Shown here: positions 53,461 through 62,302 of the stretch, piece by piece
How positions within the stretch are numbered: the first letter of the stretch is position 1
How the letters are laid out: every line of letters begins with the position of its first letter
Source: CAIYQJ01 sp963717255
GTDB taxonomy: Bacteria > Chloroflexota > Limnocylindria > Limnocylindrales > CSP1-4
DNA length: 64,000 bases
Assembly (NCBI GenBank): GCA_963717255.1
Contig: CAVQVT010000011.1
Location: 62,001 to 126,000 of the forward strand
Direction: 5' to 3'
Position numbers and translations under genes: made by a program
The notes under the pieces: generated by a model
Told to the model about the DNA's origin: nothing
Seen by the model: only the letters and a program-made list of their open reading frames with translations
Database searches by the model: none

Positions 53461-54624
53461 TCACGCCGACTTCGCGACGGATGCATGCCGGCCCATCCGG
53501 GGAGCACGGGAGCGCAGTCCGGCCACGTCGACGGGGAAGGTCCCGGCCTCGATCGAACGCCGGATCCTCGCCATGAACTCTAGGGTGAAGGTCAGGTTGT
53601 GACAAGTCGCCAGGCGGTACGCGAGCAGCTCGCGCGCCCGGAAGAGATGCGCCAGGTAGGCGCGGGAGAAGCCGCGGCACAGGATGCACGGGCAGTCGTC
53701 CTGGACCGGGCGCGGGTCGTCCTGCATCTCCGCGTTCTTCATGTTCAGGCGGCCACCGGGCACCCAGAGCTGCCCGTTGCGCGCGACGCGCGCGGGCAGG
53801 ACCGAGTCGAAGAGGTCCACGCCCCGATCTACGGCGTCCACGATGTCCAGCGGCGACCCGAGGCCCATCAGATAGCGCGGCCGGGGATCGTCCGCGAGGA
53901 GCGTGACCACGACGTCCAGCACGGCGTTGCGCTCCTCGAGCGTCTCGTCACCGGCGAGGCCACCGATGTTCAGCCCGTCGAACGGCAACGCGGCGATCGC
54001 CCGCGTGGACGCCGCCCGCTGGTCCCCGTCCAGCCCGCCCTGGATGACCCCGAAGAGGGCCTGGTCGGGCCGGCGGCGCGCGGCGACGCACCGCGCCGCC
54101 CAGCGGTGCGTGCGCTCCGTGGCGTCGAGGAGCGCCGCCGGGTCCGTGGAGGCCGGCGGGACCGGCTGGTCGAGCGCCACGGCGACATCGGCGCCGAGCG
54201 CCTCCTGGATCGCGACCGCCGACTCCGGCGTCAGGCGCTGGACCGACCCGTCGAGGTGGCTGCGGAAGGTGACCCCGTCGTCGTCGATCGTCCGGAGGTC
54301 GCCGAGCGAGACGACCTGGAAGCCGCCCGAATCCGTGAGGATGGGCCGGTCCCAGCCCATGAACCGGTGCAGGCCGCCCAGCCGCTGGATCCGCTCGTGC
54401 CCGGGCCGGAGGAAGAGGTGGTACGTGTTCGCGAGCACGATCGAGGCACCCGCCTCCCGCAGGTCGTCGGGGTGGAGCGCTTTCACGGTCGCATTGGTGC
54501 CGACCGGCATGAAGGCGGGCGTCTCGACGACCCCGTGGGGCAGGGTCAGCCGCCCCACGCGCGCGCGCGTGGCGCCGTCGTCCGGCGGCGGGGCGACGAC
54601 GCGGAAGTCCGCGGGCCCGGTCAC
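53461..54624 (-). CDS. tgt: tRNA-guanine transglycosylase
   Basis: Exchanges G34 for the preQ1 base in GUN-anticodon tRNAs. The 387-residue protein has TPAFMPVGTNATVKAL, LANTYHLFLRPG, MGWDRPILTDSGGFQVVSL with the first catalytic Asp, GVIQGGLDGDQRA, GLNIGGLAGDE, and FDSVLPARVARNGQLWV with the nucleophilic Asp. The zinc site is C-x-C-x2-C plus a His in DDCPCILCRGFSRAYLAHLF. GTG 54624 overlaps the ruvB stop by GTGA. Queuosine synthesis genes such as queA, which often sits beside ruvB-tgt, are not in the window. Confidence 0.95.
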   Translation of the reverse strand: MTGPADFRVVAPPPDDGATRARVGRLTLPHGVVETPAFMPVGTNATVKALHPDDLREAGASIVLANTYHLFLRPGHERIQRLGGLHRFMGWDRPILTDSGGFQVVSLGDLRTIDDDGVTFRSHLDGSVQRLTPESAVAIQEALGADVAVALDQPVPPASTDPAALLDATERTHRWAARCVAARRRPDQALFGVIQGGLDGDQRAASTRAIAALPFDGLNIGGLAGDETLEERNAVLDVVVTLLADDPRPRYLMGLGSPLDIVDAVDRGVDLFDSVLPARVARNGQLWVPGGRLNMKNAEMQDDPRPVQDDCPCILCRGFSRAYLAHLFRARELLAYRLATCHNLTFTLEFMARIRRSIEAGTFPVDVAGLRSRAPRMGRHASVAKSA

Positions 54625-55889
54625 CTCTCGGATTCTTCTTCGGCGCCCTGGCTGTCCTCGTCGGCATCGTCCCTGAGGGCCGAGATCGCCTGTGCGATCT
54701 CGATCTCATCGGCCGTCGACTCCGCGCCCTCCAGGTCCGTCGGTGCAGCGGCGGTCGAGATCGTCGCGGCCTCGGGTGCCCTGCCTTCGTCGGTCGTTCC
54801 GCCGTCCCAGGGCAGAGGCGCCATCGGCACCCCGCGCCGGGGCGCTGGCACGTCGATGCCCTCCTCGGCAAGGTGCCTCCAGGCTGCGTGCGTCGCGGTG
54901 AGGTGGTTCCACGCCGCGTCCGTCGCGATCCGGCCCTGCGGCGTCCGCTCGAGGAAGCCGATCCGGAGGAGGTACGGCTCGTAGACGTCCTCCACCGTCT
55001 CGACCTCCTCCGCGAGCACCGCCGCGAGCGCCGCCACCCCGACCGGCCCGCCCCCGAACTTCTGGAAGACGGTCGCGAGGAGACGGCGGTCCGTGCCGTC
55101 CAGGCCTTCGTGGTCGATCTCGAGCGCCGTCATCGCCTCCTCGACGGCCTCCGCGTCCACCCGGCCGTCGCGATGCACCTCGGCATGGTCGCGGGCCCGC
55201 TTCACGAGGCGGTTGACGACGCGCGGCGTCGCGCGCCCGCGCACCGCGAGCATGAGAGCCGCCTCGGGCGTGAGGTCGATCCCGAGGATGTGGGCCGTCC
55301 GGCGCGCGATCGCGGCGAGGTCCTCGGGCTCGTAGAAGTCCAGCCGGTACGTCGCGCCGAACCTGTCACGCAGCGGGCTGCTGATGCGGCCGGCGCGCGT
55401 GGTGGCCCCCACGATCGTGAAGGGGCGCAGCGTGAGGCGCAGGGACCGGGCGGACGGGCCCTTCCCGATCATCACGTCCAGTGCGAAATCCTCCATCGCC
55501 GGGTAGAGGATCTCCTCGACGGAGCGCCCGAGACGGTGGACCTCGTCGATGAACAGGACGTCACGGGCGTCCAGGGACGTGAGGATCGCCGCGAGGTCTC
55601 CGGGCCGCTCGATCGCCGGCCCGCTCGCGTACCGGATGTTCACGCCGAGCTCGCGGGCGACGATCGTGGCGAGCGTGGTCTTGCCGAGCCCGGGCGGCCC
55701 GTGCAGGAGGATGTGGTCGGCCGCCTCTCCCCTCCTCCGGGCCGCCTCGAGGAGCACACTGAGGTTCGCCTTGACGTCGCTCTGCCCGACGTACTCGACC
55801 AGGGTCCGGGGGCGCAGCGAGCGTTCGAGCGCGATCTCCTCGCCATCGGAGATGTCCGTCGCGAGGAGCCGCGGATCGTGCTCGGTCAT
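54621..55889 (-). CDS. ruvB: Holliday junction helicase motor RuvB
   Basis: AAA+ motor that drives branch migration with RuvA. The 422-residue protein has LRPRTLVEYVGQSDVKANL, Walker A GPPGLGKTTLA, Walker B FIDEVHRLGRSVEEILYPAMEDF, sensor 1 in VGATTRAG, arginine finger region LRDRFGATYRLDFYE, and a winged-helix end (YEPYLLRIGFLERTPQGRIAT). The last ~80 residues after AWRHLAEEG form an extra Ala/Glu/Asp-rich tail absent from typical ~340-residue RuvB. ATG 55889. Unlike the usual ruvCAB order, ruvB is separated from ruvC-ruvA by 70 bases and a candidate SOS box. Confidence 0.95.
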   Translation of the reverse strand: MTEHDPRLLATDISDGEEIALERSLRPRTLVEYVGQSDVKANLSVLLEAARRRGEAADHILLHGPPGLGKTTLATIVARELGVNIRYASGPAIERPGDLAAILTSLDARDVLFIDEVHRLGRSVEEILYPAMEDFALDVMIGKGPSARSLRLTLRPFTIVGATTRAGRISSPLRDRFGATYRLDFYEPEDLAAIARRTAHILGIDLTPEAALMLAVRGRATPRVVNRLVKRARDHAEVHRDGRVDAEAVEEAMTALEIDHEGLDGTDRRLLATVFQKFGGGPVGVAALAAVLAEEVETVEDVYEPYLLRIGFLERTPQGRIATDAAWNHLTATHAAWRHLAEEGIDVPAPRRGVPMAPLPWDGGTTDEGRAPEAATISTAAAPTDLEGAESTADEIEIAQAISALRDDADEDSQGAEEESER

Positions 55890-55920
55890 GGCGTCGAGGA
55901 TAGCACGCGGAACGCTCTTT

Positions 55921-55934
55921 GGTACAGATGTTCG
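55921..55934 (-). promoter_or_regulatory. Candidate LexA (SOS) box before ruvB
   Basis: On the minus strand CGAACATCTGTACC matches CGAAC-N4-GTTC-type SOS boxes with one mismatch. It sits 32 bases before the ruvB ATG, in the only spacer of the ruv region. Confidence 0.45.
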
Positions 55935-55959
55935 AACGCCGGCCGAGCCCGCGCGGGCC

Positions 55960-56565
55960 TCAGTCCACGACCGACGCGGTGAGCGCGGCCTTCACGCGGT
56001 CCTCGAGCGACGCACCCGGCAGGACGGCGACGGCGCCTTGTCGCGCGGCGCCCCGGGCCTCCTGGAGGCTGTACCCGAGCGCCTGGAGGGCCGCGACCAC
56101 CTCGGACTCGCGCGACGCGTCCGTCCCGGCTGCCGCGCCGCCCGCTCCGACGGCCGCGACCCCGGCGGCGTCCACCTTCTCCTTCAGCTCGAGGCAGATC
56201 CGGCCCGCGAGGCGCTTCCCGACGCCCGGGACGCTCACCAGGACCGCCTGGTCGTCCTGGACGATGGCGAGCTGGAGGTCGGCGACGTGCCGGCTCCCGA
56301 CGATCGCGAGCGCGACCCTGGGCCCGACGCCCTGGACCGTGAGGAGCAGCGTGAAGAAGCCAAGCTCGCCGGAGGTCGCGAAGCCGTACAGCGCCTGTTG
56401 GTCCTCCCGCACGAGGTGGTACGTGTGGACCTTCAGCCGCGAGCCCGGGGTCGCGGCCGCCAGCAGCGACGGCGCCGCGAAGACCCGGTAGCCGATCCCG
56501 CCGACCTCGACGACGAGCGAGTCGGCCGAGACGGCCCCGACGGTGCCGTCGAGGGACGCGATCAT
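55960..56565 (-). CDS. ruvA: Holliday junction DNA-binding protein RuvA
   Basis: Tetrameric junction-binding partner of RuvB. The 201-residue protein has the N-terminal OB fold (MIASLDGTVGAVSADSLVVEVGGIGYRVF), a helix-hairpin-helix region (FTLLLTVQGVGPRVALAIVG and VPGVGKRLAGRICLELKEKV) and a C-terminal RuvB-binding UBA-like domain (EVVAALQALGYSLQEARGAA). An Ala/Gly-rich linker joins the last two. Its ATG overlaps the ruvC stop (ATGA). Confidence 0.95.
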   Translation of the reverse strand: MIASLDGTVGAVSADSLVVEVGGIGYRVFAAPSLLAAATPGSRLKVHTYHLVREDQQALYGFATSGELGFFTLLLTVQGVGPRVALAIVGSRHVADLQLAIVQDDQAVLVSVPGVGKRLAGRICLELKEKVDAAGVAAVGAGGAAAGTDASRESEVVAALQALGYSLQEARGAARQGAVAVLPGASLEDRVKAALTASVVD

Positions 56566-57209
56566 CGGCCCGGGCCCTTCGCGGGCGTCCCGGGCGACCC
56601 CACGCGCGACTCCGCGGCCGACCTGCGCTCGGCCTCGAGCGCCTCCCGGACCGCGCGCTCGTACGGCGAGGGCCCGGCCACCATCGGCGCCGCCGCGGCA
56701 CGATCGAAGACCGGTCCTGCACGGGATGCGCTCTCCGCCGATCCCGCCGTGTGGGCGGCCCAGATGGCGACGGCGAGCGCGTCGGCGGCGTCGTCGGGCC
56801 GCGGGTCGCTCGCCAGGCCGAGGACGGTGCGCACCATCCGCTGGACCTGTCGCTTGTCGGCGGCTCCGTGTCCCGTGACCGCCTGCTTCACCTCGTTGGG
56901 CGTCGCCTCGACGACCGGGATGCCGGCCCGGGCGGCCGCCAGGAGGATGACGCCCCGCGCATGGCCCACCGCGACGGCGGTCTGGGCGTTCTGCTGGAAG
57001 TAGATCCGCTCGACGGCGAGAACGCTCGGAGCGAAGCGCACGATCAGCTCCGCGATGCCGTCGTGGACGAGCAGCAGACGGTCCGGCAGGGAGAGCTCCG
57101 GCGACGTCGTGAGGCAGCCGTGCGCCACCTCCCGGAGGGTGGCTCCGCGGACGTCGACGACGCCGTACCCGACGGCGGCGGTCCCGGGGTCCACCCCGAG
57201 CACGATCAC
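56562..57209 (-). CDS. ruvC: Crossover junction endodeoxyribonuclease RuvC
   Basis: Resolves Holliday junctions. The RNase-H-like core has LGVDPGTAAVGYGVVD with the first catalytic Asp, AVERIYFQQNAQTAVAVGHARGV with a catalytic Glu, and QRMVRTVLGL, then DDAADALAVAIWAAH with the last Asp pair. At 215 residues it carries ~45 extra C-terminal residues beyond the core. GTG 57209 overlaps the yebC stop by GTGA; ruvA follows with ATGA. yebC-ruvC-ruvA is a conserved order. Confidence 0.95.
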   Translation of the reverse strand: MIVLGVDPGTAAVGYGVVDVRGATLREVAHGCLTTSPELSLPDRLLLVHDGIAELIVRFAPSVLAVERIYFQQNAQTAVAVGHARGVILLAAARAGIPVVEATPNEVKQAVTGHGAADKRQVQRMVRTVLGLASDPRPDDAADALAVAIWAAHTAGSAESASRAGPVFDRAAAAPMVAGPSPYERAVREALEAERRSAAESRVGSPGTPAKGPGR

Positions 57210-57955
57210 CCCGCGACCTCTGCGAAGACCTCCTCCGGGATGTCGAAGTTGGCGCTCACCCGCTGGACGTCGTCGAGGTCCTCGAGGAGCTCCACGAGGC
57301 GGAGCGCCTGGCGTGCCCTGTGCGCGTCGAGCTCGACCGTGTTCTTCGCGATCATCGCGATCTCGGCCGACTCGACCTTCACGCCGGCGGACTCGAGCGC
57401 CTTGCGCACCGCCTCGAGGTCGCCGGGCTCGGCGTAGACCTCGATGGGGTCGGTGTCCGTGTCGATGTCCGACGCTCCGCCGTCGATCGCGACCAGAGCG
57501 ACCTCGTCCGCGTCGACACCCGCCCGCGGGACCGCGATGACCCCGCGCTGCTCGAACTGCCAGGCGACGGCGCCGGACCCGGCCAGCTGGCCGCCGGACT
57601 TCGTGAACATCGACCGGACCTCGGCAGCCGTGCGATTGCGGTTGTCCGTCTGCGCCTCCACGAGGACCGCGATGCCGCCCGGGCCGTAGCCCTCGTAGAC
57701 GATCTCCTCGTACGCCTCCGTGTCACCGCCGCCGCTGCCGCGCTCGATGGCCCGCTTGATGTTGTCCATCGGCATGTTGACCGACCGTGCCTTCTCGATC
57801 GCCAGCCTGAGGCGGTAGTTGGCGTCGGGGTCCGGGCCGCCCATGCGCGCCGCGATGATGATCTCGCGCGCGACCTTGGTGAACAGCGCGCCGCGCTTGG
57901 CGTCGTTCGCGCCCTTCTGGCGCTTGATCGTGGACCATTTGCTGTGGCCGGACAT
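57206..57955 (-). CDS. yebC: YebC/PmpR-family protein
   Basis: Protein of 249 residues of the YebC/TACO1 family, variously described as a DNA-binding regulator or a factor helping ribosomes through proline stretches. It opens with SGHSKWSTIKRQKGANDAKRGALFTKVAREI, has MPMDNIKRAIERGSG, YEGYGPGGIAVLVEAQTDNRNRTAAEVR and VSANFDIPEEV. ATG 57955 is the family start and lies 7 bases after a TATACT box, implying a leaderless mRNA. It heads the yebC-ruvC-ruvA unit. Confidence 0.95.
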   Translation of the reverse strand: MSGHSKWSTIKRQKGANDAKRGALFTKVAREIIIAARMGGPDPDANYRLRLAIEKARSVNMPMDNIKRAIERGSGGGDTEAYEEIVYEGYGPGGIAVLVEAQTDNRNRTAAEVRSMFTKSGGQLAGSGAVAWQFEQRGVIAVPRAGVDADEVALVAIDGGASDIDTDTDPIEVYAEPGDLEAVRKALESAGVKVESAEIAMIAKNTVELDAHRARQALRLVELLEDLDDVQRVSANFDIPEEVFAEVAG

Positions 57956-57962
57956 GGCCCGA

Positions 57963-57985
57963 AGTATACGGGAGCCCGGGCTCCC
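57963..57985 (-). promoter_or_regulatory. yebC promoter with adjoining perfect palindrome
   Basis: On the minus strand TATACT (57968-57963) ends 7 bases before the yebC ATG. Directly upstream, 57970-57985 is a perfect 16-base palindrome, GGGAGCCCGGGCTCCC, which may be an operator or simply GC-rich chance. Confidence 0.45.
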
Positions 57986-58131
57986 CTCCCGGCGGGTCCG
58001 GGCCCCGCTCCGCGACGACGGTGGCGCGCGGGGACGGCGACGGCCGGCGGGTATCATGTGCGAACGACCCCAGCGGCCGGCCCACGCCCGGGCCGGCGCC
58101 ACTCTGTCAGCTTCCGCATGAGGGACCCGGC

Positions 58132-60222
58132 GTGACCACGACCAAGAGCGTCGACCTGCCCCACCTCCGGAGCGTCGTCGTCGCCGCGCACCAGGGCGCG
58201 GGGAAGACGACGCTCGCCGAGAGGCTCCTCTTCGAGGGCGGCGCCCTCACCCGCATCGGCCGCGTCGACGACGGCACGGCCAGCCTCGACTACGAGCCCG
58301 AGGAGCACAAGCGCAGGCAATCGCTGAGCCTGTCGGTCGCCTCGTTCGACCACGCGGGGACGCGCATCACGCTACTGGACACGCCCGGCTATCCGGACTT
58401 CGCCGGCGAGGTCGTCATGGGCTACGCGGCCGCGGACGGCGCTCTGATCCTCATGGACGCCGGTGGCGGGGTGGAGGCCGGCACGGAGCTCGCCGTCGAC
58501 CTCGGGCGTGAGCACCGGATGCCCGCCCTCGTGGTCGTCACCAAGTGCGACCGAGAGAACGCCGACCCGGGCGCCGCGCTCGACGCTCTCCGTGCCGCAT
58601 TCGGCGACAAGATGGCCCCGCTCCACGTGGCCATCGGGGCGGCCGACTCGTTCGAGGGGTACGTGGACCTCGTCCACGGCAGGGCGTACCGCTGGGACGG
58701 CAAGGCCGAGGTCGAGGCCGCCATCCCCGAGGCCCTGACGGCCGAGATCGCGCGGCGACGCGAGCAGCTCCTCGAAGCCGCCGCCGAGGCGGACGACGAG
58801 GTGCTCATGAAGTACCTCGAGGGCGAGGAGATCACGGACGCCGAGTTCGAGGCGGTCGTCCACGCCGCGGTGAAGGACGCGATCATCGCGCCCGTGCTCG
58901 TGGCGAGCGCGGCCAAGGGGATCGGCGCGAAAGGCCTGGCCGACGCGATCGTCCGCTACCTCCCCTCCCCGCTCGAGGAGGGCGCCGTCGCGGCCGCCGA
59001 GGCGAAGTCGGGCGACGCCGTGGAGGTCATGCCGGACCCGGCCGGGCCGCTCCTCGTCCGCGTCTTCAAGACGGCCGCCGACCAGCACGTCGGGCGCATC
59101 ACCTACATGCGCGTGGTCTCCGGAACGCTCAAGAGCCAGGGCCACGCGTGGAACTCCACGCGCGGCGAGGACGAGCGCATCGGACAGCTGCTCTTCCTCC
59201 ACGGCAAGGACCAGGAACCCGTCGGCGAGCTCAAGGCCGGCGAGATCGGCGCGGTCGCCAAGCTCGCCGTCACCGCGACGGGCGACACCATCTCGGTCAA
59301 GGAGAAGCCGCTGCAGCTGCCCGCGCTCGTGTTCCCGGATCCGACCCTCGTCGTCGCCATCGAGCCCCTGACGAAGGCCGACCTCGACAAGATGGGTCCT
59401 GCCCTCCAGCGGATGCTCGAGGAGGAGCCCACCGCGCGCGTCGAGCGCAGCGACGCCGGCGAGCAGCTCCTCGTCGCGATGGGCGAGACGCACGTCGCCG
59501 TCATCACCGAGCGCGTGAAGCGCAAGTTCGGGTCGTCGATCGTCACCCACACGCCGAAGGTCGCCTACCGCGAGACGATCCGCGGCAAGACGCAGTCCCA
59601 CGGCCGCTACAAGAAGCAGACCGGCGGCCACGGGATGTTCGGCGACGTGTGGATCGAGCTCGAACCCAACCCGGGCGGCGGCGTCGAGTTCGCGGAGCGC
59701 GTCGTCGGCGGCTCGGTCCCGCGCAACTTCTTCCCCGGCGTCGAGAAGGGCATCCGGGCGGCGGCCGTCGAGGGCGTCATCGCGGGATACCCGCTCGTCG
59801 ACTTCAAGGCGACGCTGTACGACGGCTCGTTCCACCCGGTGGACTCGAACGACCTCTCCTTCCAGATCGCCGCGTCGATGGCACTCAAGCAGGGCGTCCA
59901 CGACGCCCGGCCGGTCCTGATGGAGCCGATCATGGCCGTCACGGTCCGGGTCCCGGAGCGGTTCATGGGCGACGTCAGCCGTGACCTCAACGGCCGACGC
60001 GGCCGCGTGCTCGGGCTCGACTCCGCCGGCGCCGGCATGCAGATCATCACCGCGCACGTCCCGCAGTCCGAGCTCTTCGGCTATGCGACCGAGCTCCGCT
60101 CGATCACCGGAGGACGGGGCACGTTCAGCGCAGCGCTCGACCACTACGAGGACGTCCCGGGCCACGTCGCCGACAAGATCATCGAGGCCCACAAGAAGGA
60201 GGTCGAGGCCGGGGGCCACTGA
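58132..60222 (+). CDS. Elongation-factor-G-like GTPase (FusA paralogue)
   Basis: Five-domain translational GTPase of 696 residues. G1 is AHQGAGKTT, where canonical EF-G has AHIDAGKTT; G3 is DTPGYPDFAGEV and G4 is TKCD. Switch 1 is altered too (YEPEEHKRRQSLSLS). Domain IV has GGSVPRNFFPGVEKGIRAA, and domain V has PVLMEPIMAVTVRVPERFMGDVSRDLNGRRGRVLG. This is the EF-G-like or EF-G II type, often annotated elongation factor G-like protein, which can act in recycling or stress rather than normal translocation. GTG 58132 is the start. A TATCAT box at 58053-58058 may be its promoter. No str operon genes are nearby. Confidence 0.9.
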   Translation: MTTTKSVDLPHLRSVVVAAHQGAGKTTLAERLLFEGGALTRIGRVDDGTASLDYEPEEHKRRQSLSLSVASFDHAGTRITLLDTPGYPDFAGEVVMGYAAADGALILMDAGGGVEAGTELAVDLGREHRMPALVVVTKCDRENADPGAALDALRAAFGDKMAPLHVAIGAADSFEGYVDLVHGRAYRWDGKAEVEAAIPEALTAEIARRREQLLEAAAEADDEVLMKYLEGEEITDAEFEAVVHAAVKDAIIAPVLVASAAKGIGAKGLADAIVRYLPSPLEEGAVAAAEAKSGDAVEVMPDPAGPLLVRVFKTAADQHVGRITYMRVVSGTLKSQGHAWNSTRGEDERIGQLLFLHGKDQEPVGELKAGEIGAVAKLAVTATGDTISVKEKPLQLPALVFPDPTLVVAIEPLTKADLDKMGPALQRMLEEEPTARVERSDAGEQLLVAMGETHVAVITERVKRKFGSSIVTHTPKVAYRETIRGKTQSHGRYKKQTGGHGMFGDVWIELEPNPGGGVEFAERVVGGSVPRNFFPGVEKGIRAAAVEGVIAGYPLVDFKATLYDGSFHPVDSNDLSFQIAASMALKQGVHDARPVLMEPIMAVTVRVPERFMGDVSRDLNGRRGRVLGLDSAGAGMQIITAHVPQSELFGYATELRSITGGRGTFSAALDHYEDVPGHVADKIIEAHKKEVEAGGH

Positions 60223-60312
60223 GCCCCCAGCCTCGCGGGGGGTGCGCGGCGCCTCCGCGGCGCCTCATCCCGCTCCATCACGAGGCTCCGCCCGGCGCGG
60301 GGCCTCGGCGTC
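60223..60312. terminator. GC-rich hairpin region between convergent genes
   Basis: The 90 bases between the EF-G-like gene and the minus-strand zinc-ribbon gene hold several inverted repeats, including GGCGCC-TCCGC-GGCGCC and a CCCCC/GGGGG pairing. A bidirectional terminator is plausible but no single clear stem with a T run is present. Confidence 0.35.
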
Positions 60313-60924
60313 TCAACGGCGCGAGCCCGCCAGGTACCGCTCGCGAACGGCGTCCACGGCCCGACGCGCCTCCATGACGTCGTCGGGCGGCGCCGCACCG
60401 CCAGCGGGAGACGGCTCCGGCGCCGCCGCGGGTCGCCGGAGGAAGCCGAACCGGGACTTCGGGGCGACACCGCCCGGCGGGCTCGTCGTCGCGGCGCCCG
60501 CTTCGACCTCGCGCGAGGCGCCGACCATCGCGACGATCACGGCGTTGTGCACGTACGTCCGCTCACGGCCGCCGTCCCACTGGCCGGTGACGAGGTACCG
60601 CCGTGTCAGGCCGAACGGCGCCCGCCAGTGCCCGATCACGATCTCGTCGCCGTCGCGCAGCGTCTCGAGCCAGTCGTCGTCGCCCACCGGTCGGATCTCG
60701 TGGTCGTACGCGTGGCGCTCGTACGTCGTCCGACCACCGCCGGGCGCGGGGTACCCGCCGGACCGGTCGGCCCGGGCGTAGCAGACGGGGCACTCCGCGG
60801 GCGTGTCGTCCGCCGCGACGGCCGGGGAGGCGCCGTACGGCAGGCCGCACCGCCGACAGAAGGCGCCGCTCGTCGTGGAAGCGTATCCGCACCGGAGGCA
60901 CGTGCGCGTCGCGCCCTCGCTCAC
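60313..60924 (-). CDS. Zinc-ribbon protein of unknown function
   Basis: A 203-residue protein. The N-terminal double zinc ribbon has CLRCGYASTTSGAFCRRCGLPYG and a third CPVC pair near residue 45. A central domain of about 80 residues follows (YDHEIRPVGDDDWLETLRDGDEIVIGHWRAPFGLTRRYLVTGQWDGG). The C-terminal third is Ala/Pro-rich and ends in a basic helix (DAVRERYLAGSRR). No known family. GTG 60924 overlaps the tyrS stop by GTGA, so it is co-translated with tyrosyl-tRNA synthetase; a link in function is not shown. Confidence 0.72.
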   Translation of the reverse strand: MSEGATRTCLRCGYASTTSGAFCRRCGLPYGASPAVAADDTPAECPVCYARADRSGGYPAPGGGRTTYERHAYDHEIRPVGDDDWLETLRDGDEIVIGHWRAPFGLTRRYLVTGQWDGGRERTYVHNAVIVAMVGASREVEAGAATTSPPGGVAPKSRFGFLRRPAAAPEPSPAGGAAPPDDVMEARRAVDAVRERYLAGSRR

Positions 60925-62285
60925 GGGGAAGAGCCCTCGCGGACGAGCATCCGGTAGTCGCGTCGGCCGCGACGGATGAGCAGGAACCGGCCGGCGAGCA
61001 GCGCGTCCGTCCCGACACCCGCCGCCGCGTCCGTGGCCGGCCGGCCGTTGAGCGTGAGGCCGCCCTGGTCCACGAGACGCCGCGCCTCTCCACGCGAGGC
61101 GGCTGCACCGGCGGCGATCGCCACGTCCGTCACGGTCCGCGGCTCGGTGTCCGGCCAGCGCGCGGTGGGGATCTCGCGGGCGACCGCTTCGAGCGTGGCC
61201 GCATCGGCGTGGACCGGGTCGCCGCCGAACAGGATCCCGCTCACGCGCGCGACCTCGTCGGCCGCCTCGCGCCCGTGGATCCGCTCCGTGATGTCCCGGG
61301 CCAGCGCGCGCTGCGCTGCCCGCGCCTCCGGTCGAGCGTCGCGCTCGGCCTCCAGGGCCTCGATCTGCTCGCGGCCCATGAGGGTGAACCACCGGAGGTA
61401 GACCGGGACATCCCGGTCGTCCGCGTCGATCCAGTACTGGTAGAACCGGTACGGCGAGGTCAACGACGGGTCGAGCCACACCGACTCGCCGCCTTCGCTC
61501 TTGCCGAACTTCGCGCCGGACGGGGTGAGGAGGAGCGGGTACGACAGCCCGTGGGCCGGGTCGTGGCCCTCGCCGCGTCCCTCGACCCGGCGGATCAGCT
61601 CCATCCCGGCGGTGATGTTCCCCCACTGGTCCGCGCCGCCGGCCTGAAGCTCCACGCCGTGCTCGCGGTACAGGTGCAGGAAATCGGCCGACTGGAGGAG
61701 CATGTAGCTGAACTCGGTGAACGAGAGCCCGCCGGCCAGCCGCATCTGCACCGAGTCCTTCGCGAGCATGTACGGGATCGTGAAGTGCTTGCCGACGTCC
61801 CGGAGGAAATCGAGCAGGCCGACCGGTCCCAGCCAGTCCAGGTTGTTCGCCATCTCCGCCTGAGTCGGACCCGGCGAGAAGTCGAGGAATCGCTCCAGCT
61901 GGCGCCGGATCGCCGCCGCGTTCGCGTCCACCACGTCGCGGTCGAGCAGGACGCGCTCGGAGGACCGGCCGGAGGGGTCTCCCACCATGCCGGTCGCGCC
62001 GCCGACGAGGGCGACGGGCCGGACGCCGCGGCGCTGGAGGCGCATGAGCCCGAAGGCGGGCACCAGGTGGCCGACGTGAAGCGACGCCGCGGTGGGGTCG
62101 AAGCCGTTGTAGGCGGCGATCGGCGCGCCCGTTGCGAGCCTCTCGGGCAGGCCCGCCGAGGTCGCGTGGATCAGCCCGCGCCAGCGCAGGTCGTCGAGCA
62201 GCGTGGAGAGCGGGCCGTCCGGGCCGGCCGCGAGGTCGGTCATCGGGCCCGCCGGCTCGGTGGGCAGGGCTTCACGGCGTTCCAT
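60921..62285 (-). CDS. tyrS: Tyrosyl-tRNA synthetase
   Basis: Charges tRNA-Tyr. The 454-residue class I enzyme has YNGFDPTAASLHVGHLVPAF (with the HIGH-type motif HVGH), GATGMVGDPSGRSSER, SFTEFSYMLLQSADF, GGADQWGNITAG and the KMSKS-type KFGKS. The C-terminal S4 domain (ASRGEARRLVDQGGLTLNG) is present. ATG 62285 is the start; a second ATG 14 codons later is possible. It is divergent from the penicillin-binding protein with only 17 bases between start codons. Confidence 0.95.
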   Translation of the reverse strand: MERREALPTEPAGPMTDLAAGPDGPLSTLLDDLRWRGLIHATSAGLPERLATGAPIAAYNGFDPTAASLHVGHLVPAFGLMRLQRRGVRPVALVGGATGMVGDPSGRSSERVLLDRDVVDANAAAIRRQLERFLDFSPGPTQAEMANNLDWLGPVGLLDFLRDVGKHFTIPYMLAKDSVQMRLAGGLSFTEFSYMLLQSADFLHLYREHGVELQAGGADQWGNITAGMELIRRVEGRGEGHDPAHGLSYPLLLTPSGAKFGKSEGGESVWLDPSLTSPYRFYQYWIDADDRDVPVYLRWFTLMGREQIEALEAERDARPEARAAQRALARDITERIHGREAADEVARVSGILFGGDPVHADAATLEAVAREIPTARWPDTEPRTVTDVAIAAGAAASRGEARRLVDQGGLTLNGRPATDAAAGVGTDALLAGRFLLIRRGRRDYRMLVREGSSP

Positions 62286-62287
62286 GC

Positions 62288-62293
62288 TATCGT
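62288..62293 (+). promoter_or_regulatory. -10 box for the penicillin-binding protein
   Basis: TATCGT ends 9 bases before the ATG and lies in the 17-base gap to the divergent tyrS. Any -35 would lie inside tyrS. The mRNA would be almost leaderless. Confidence 0.35.
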
Positions 62294-62302
62294 CTCGGCG
62301 GT

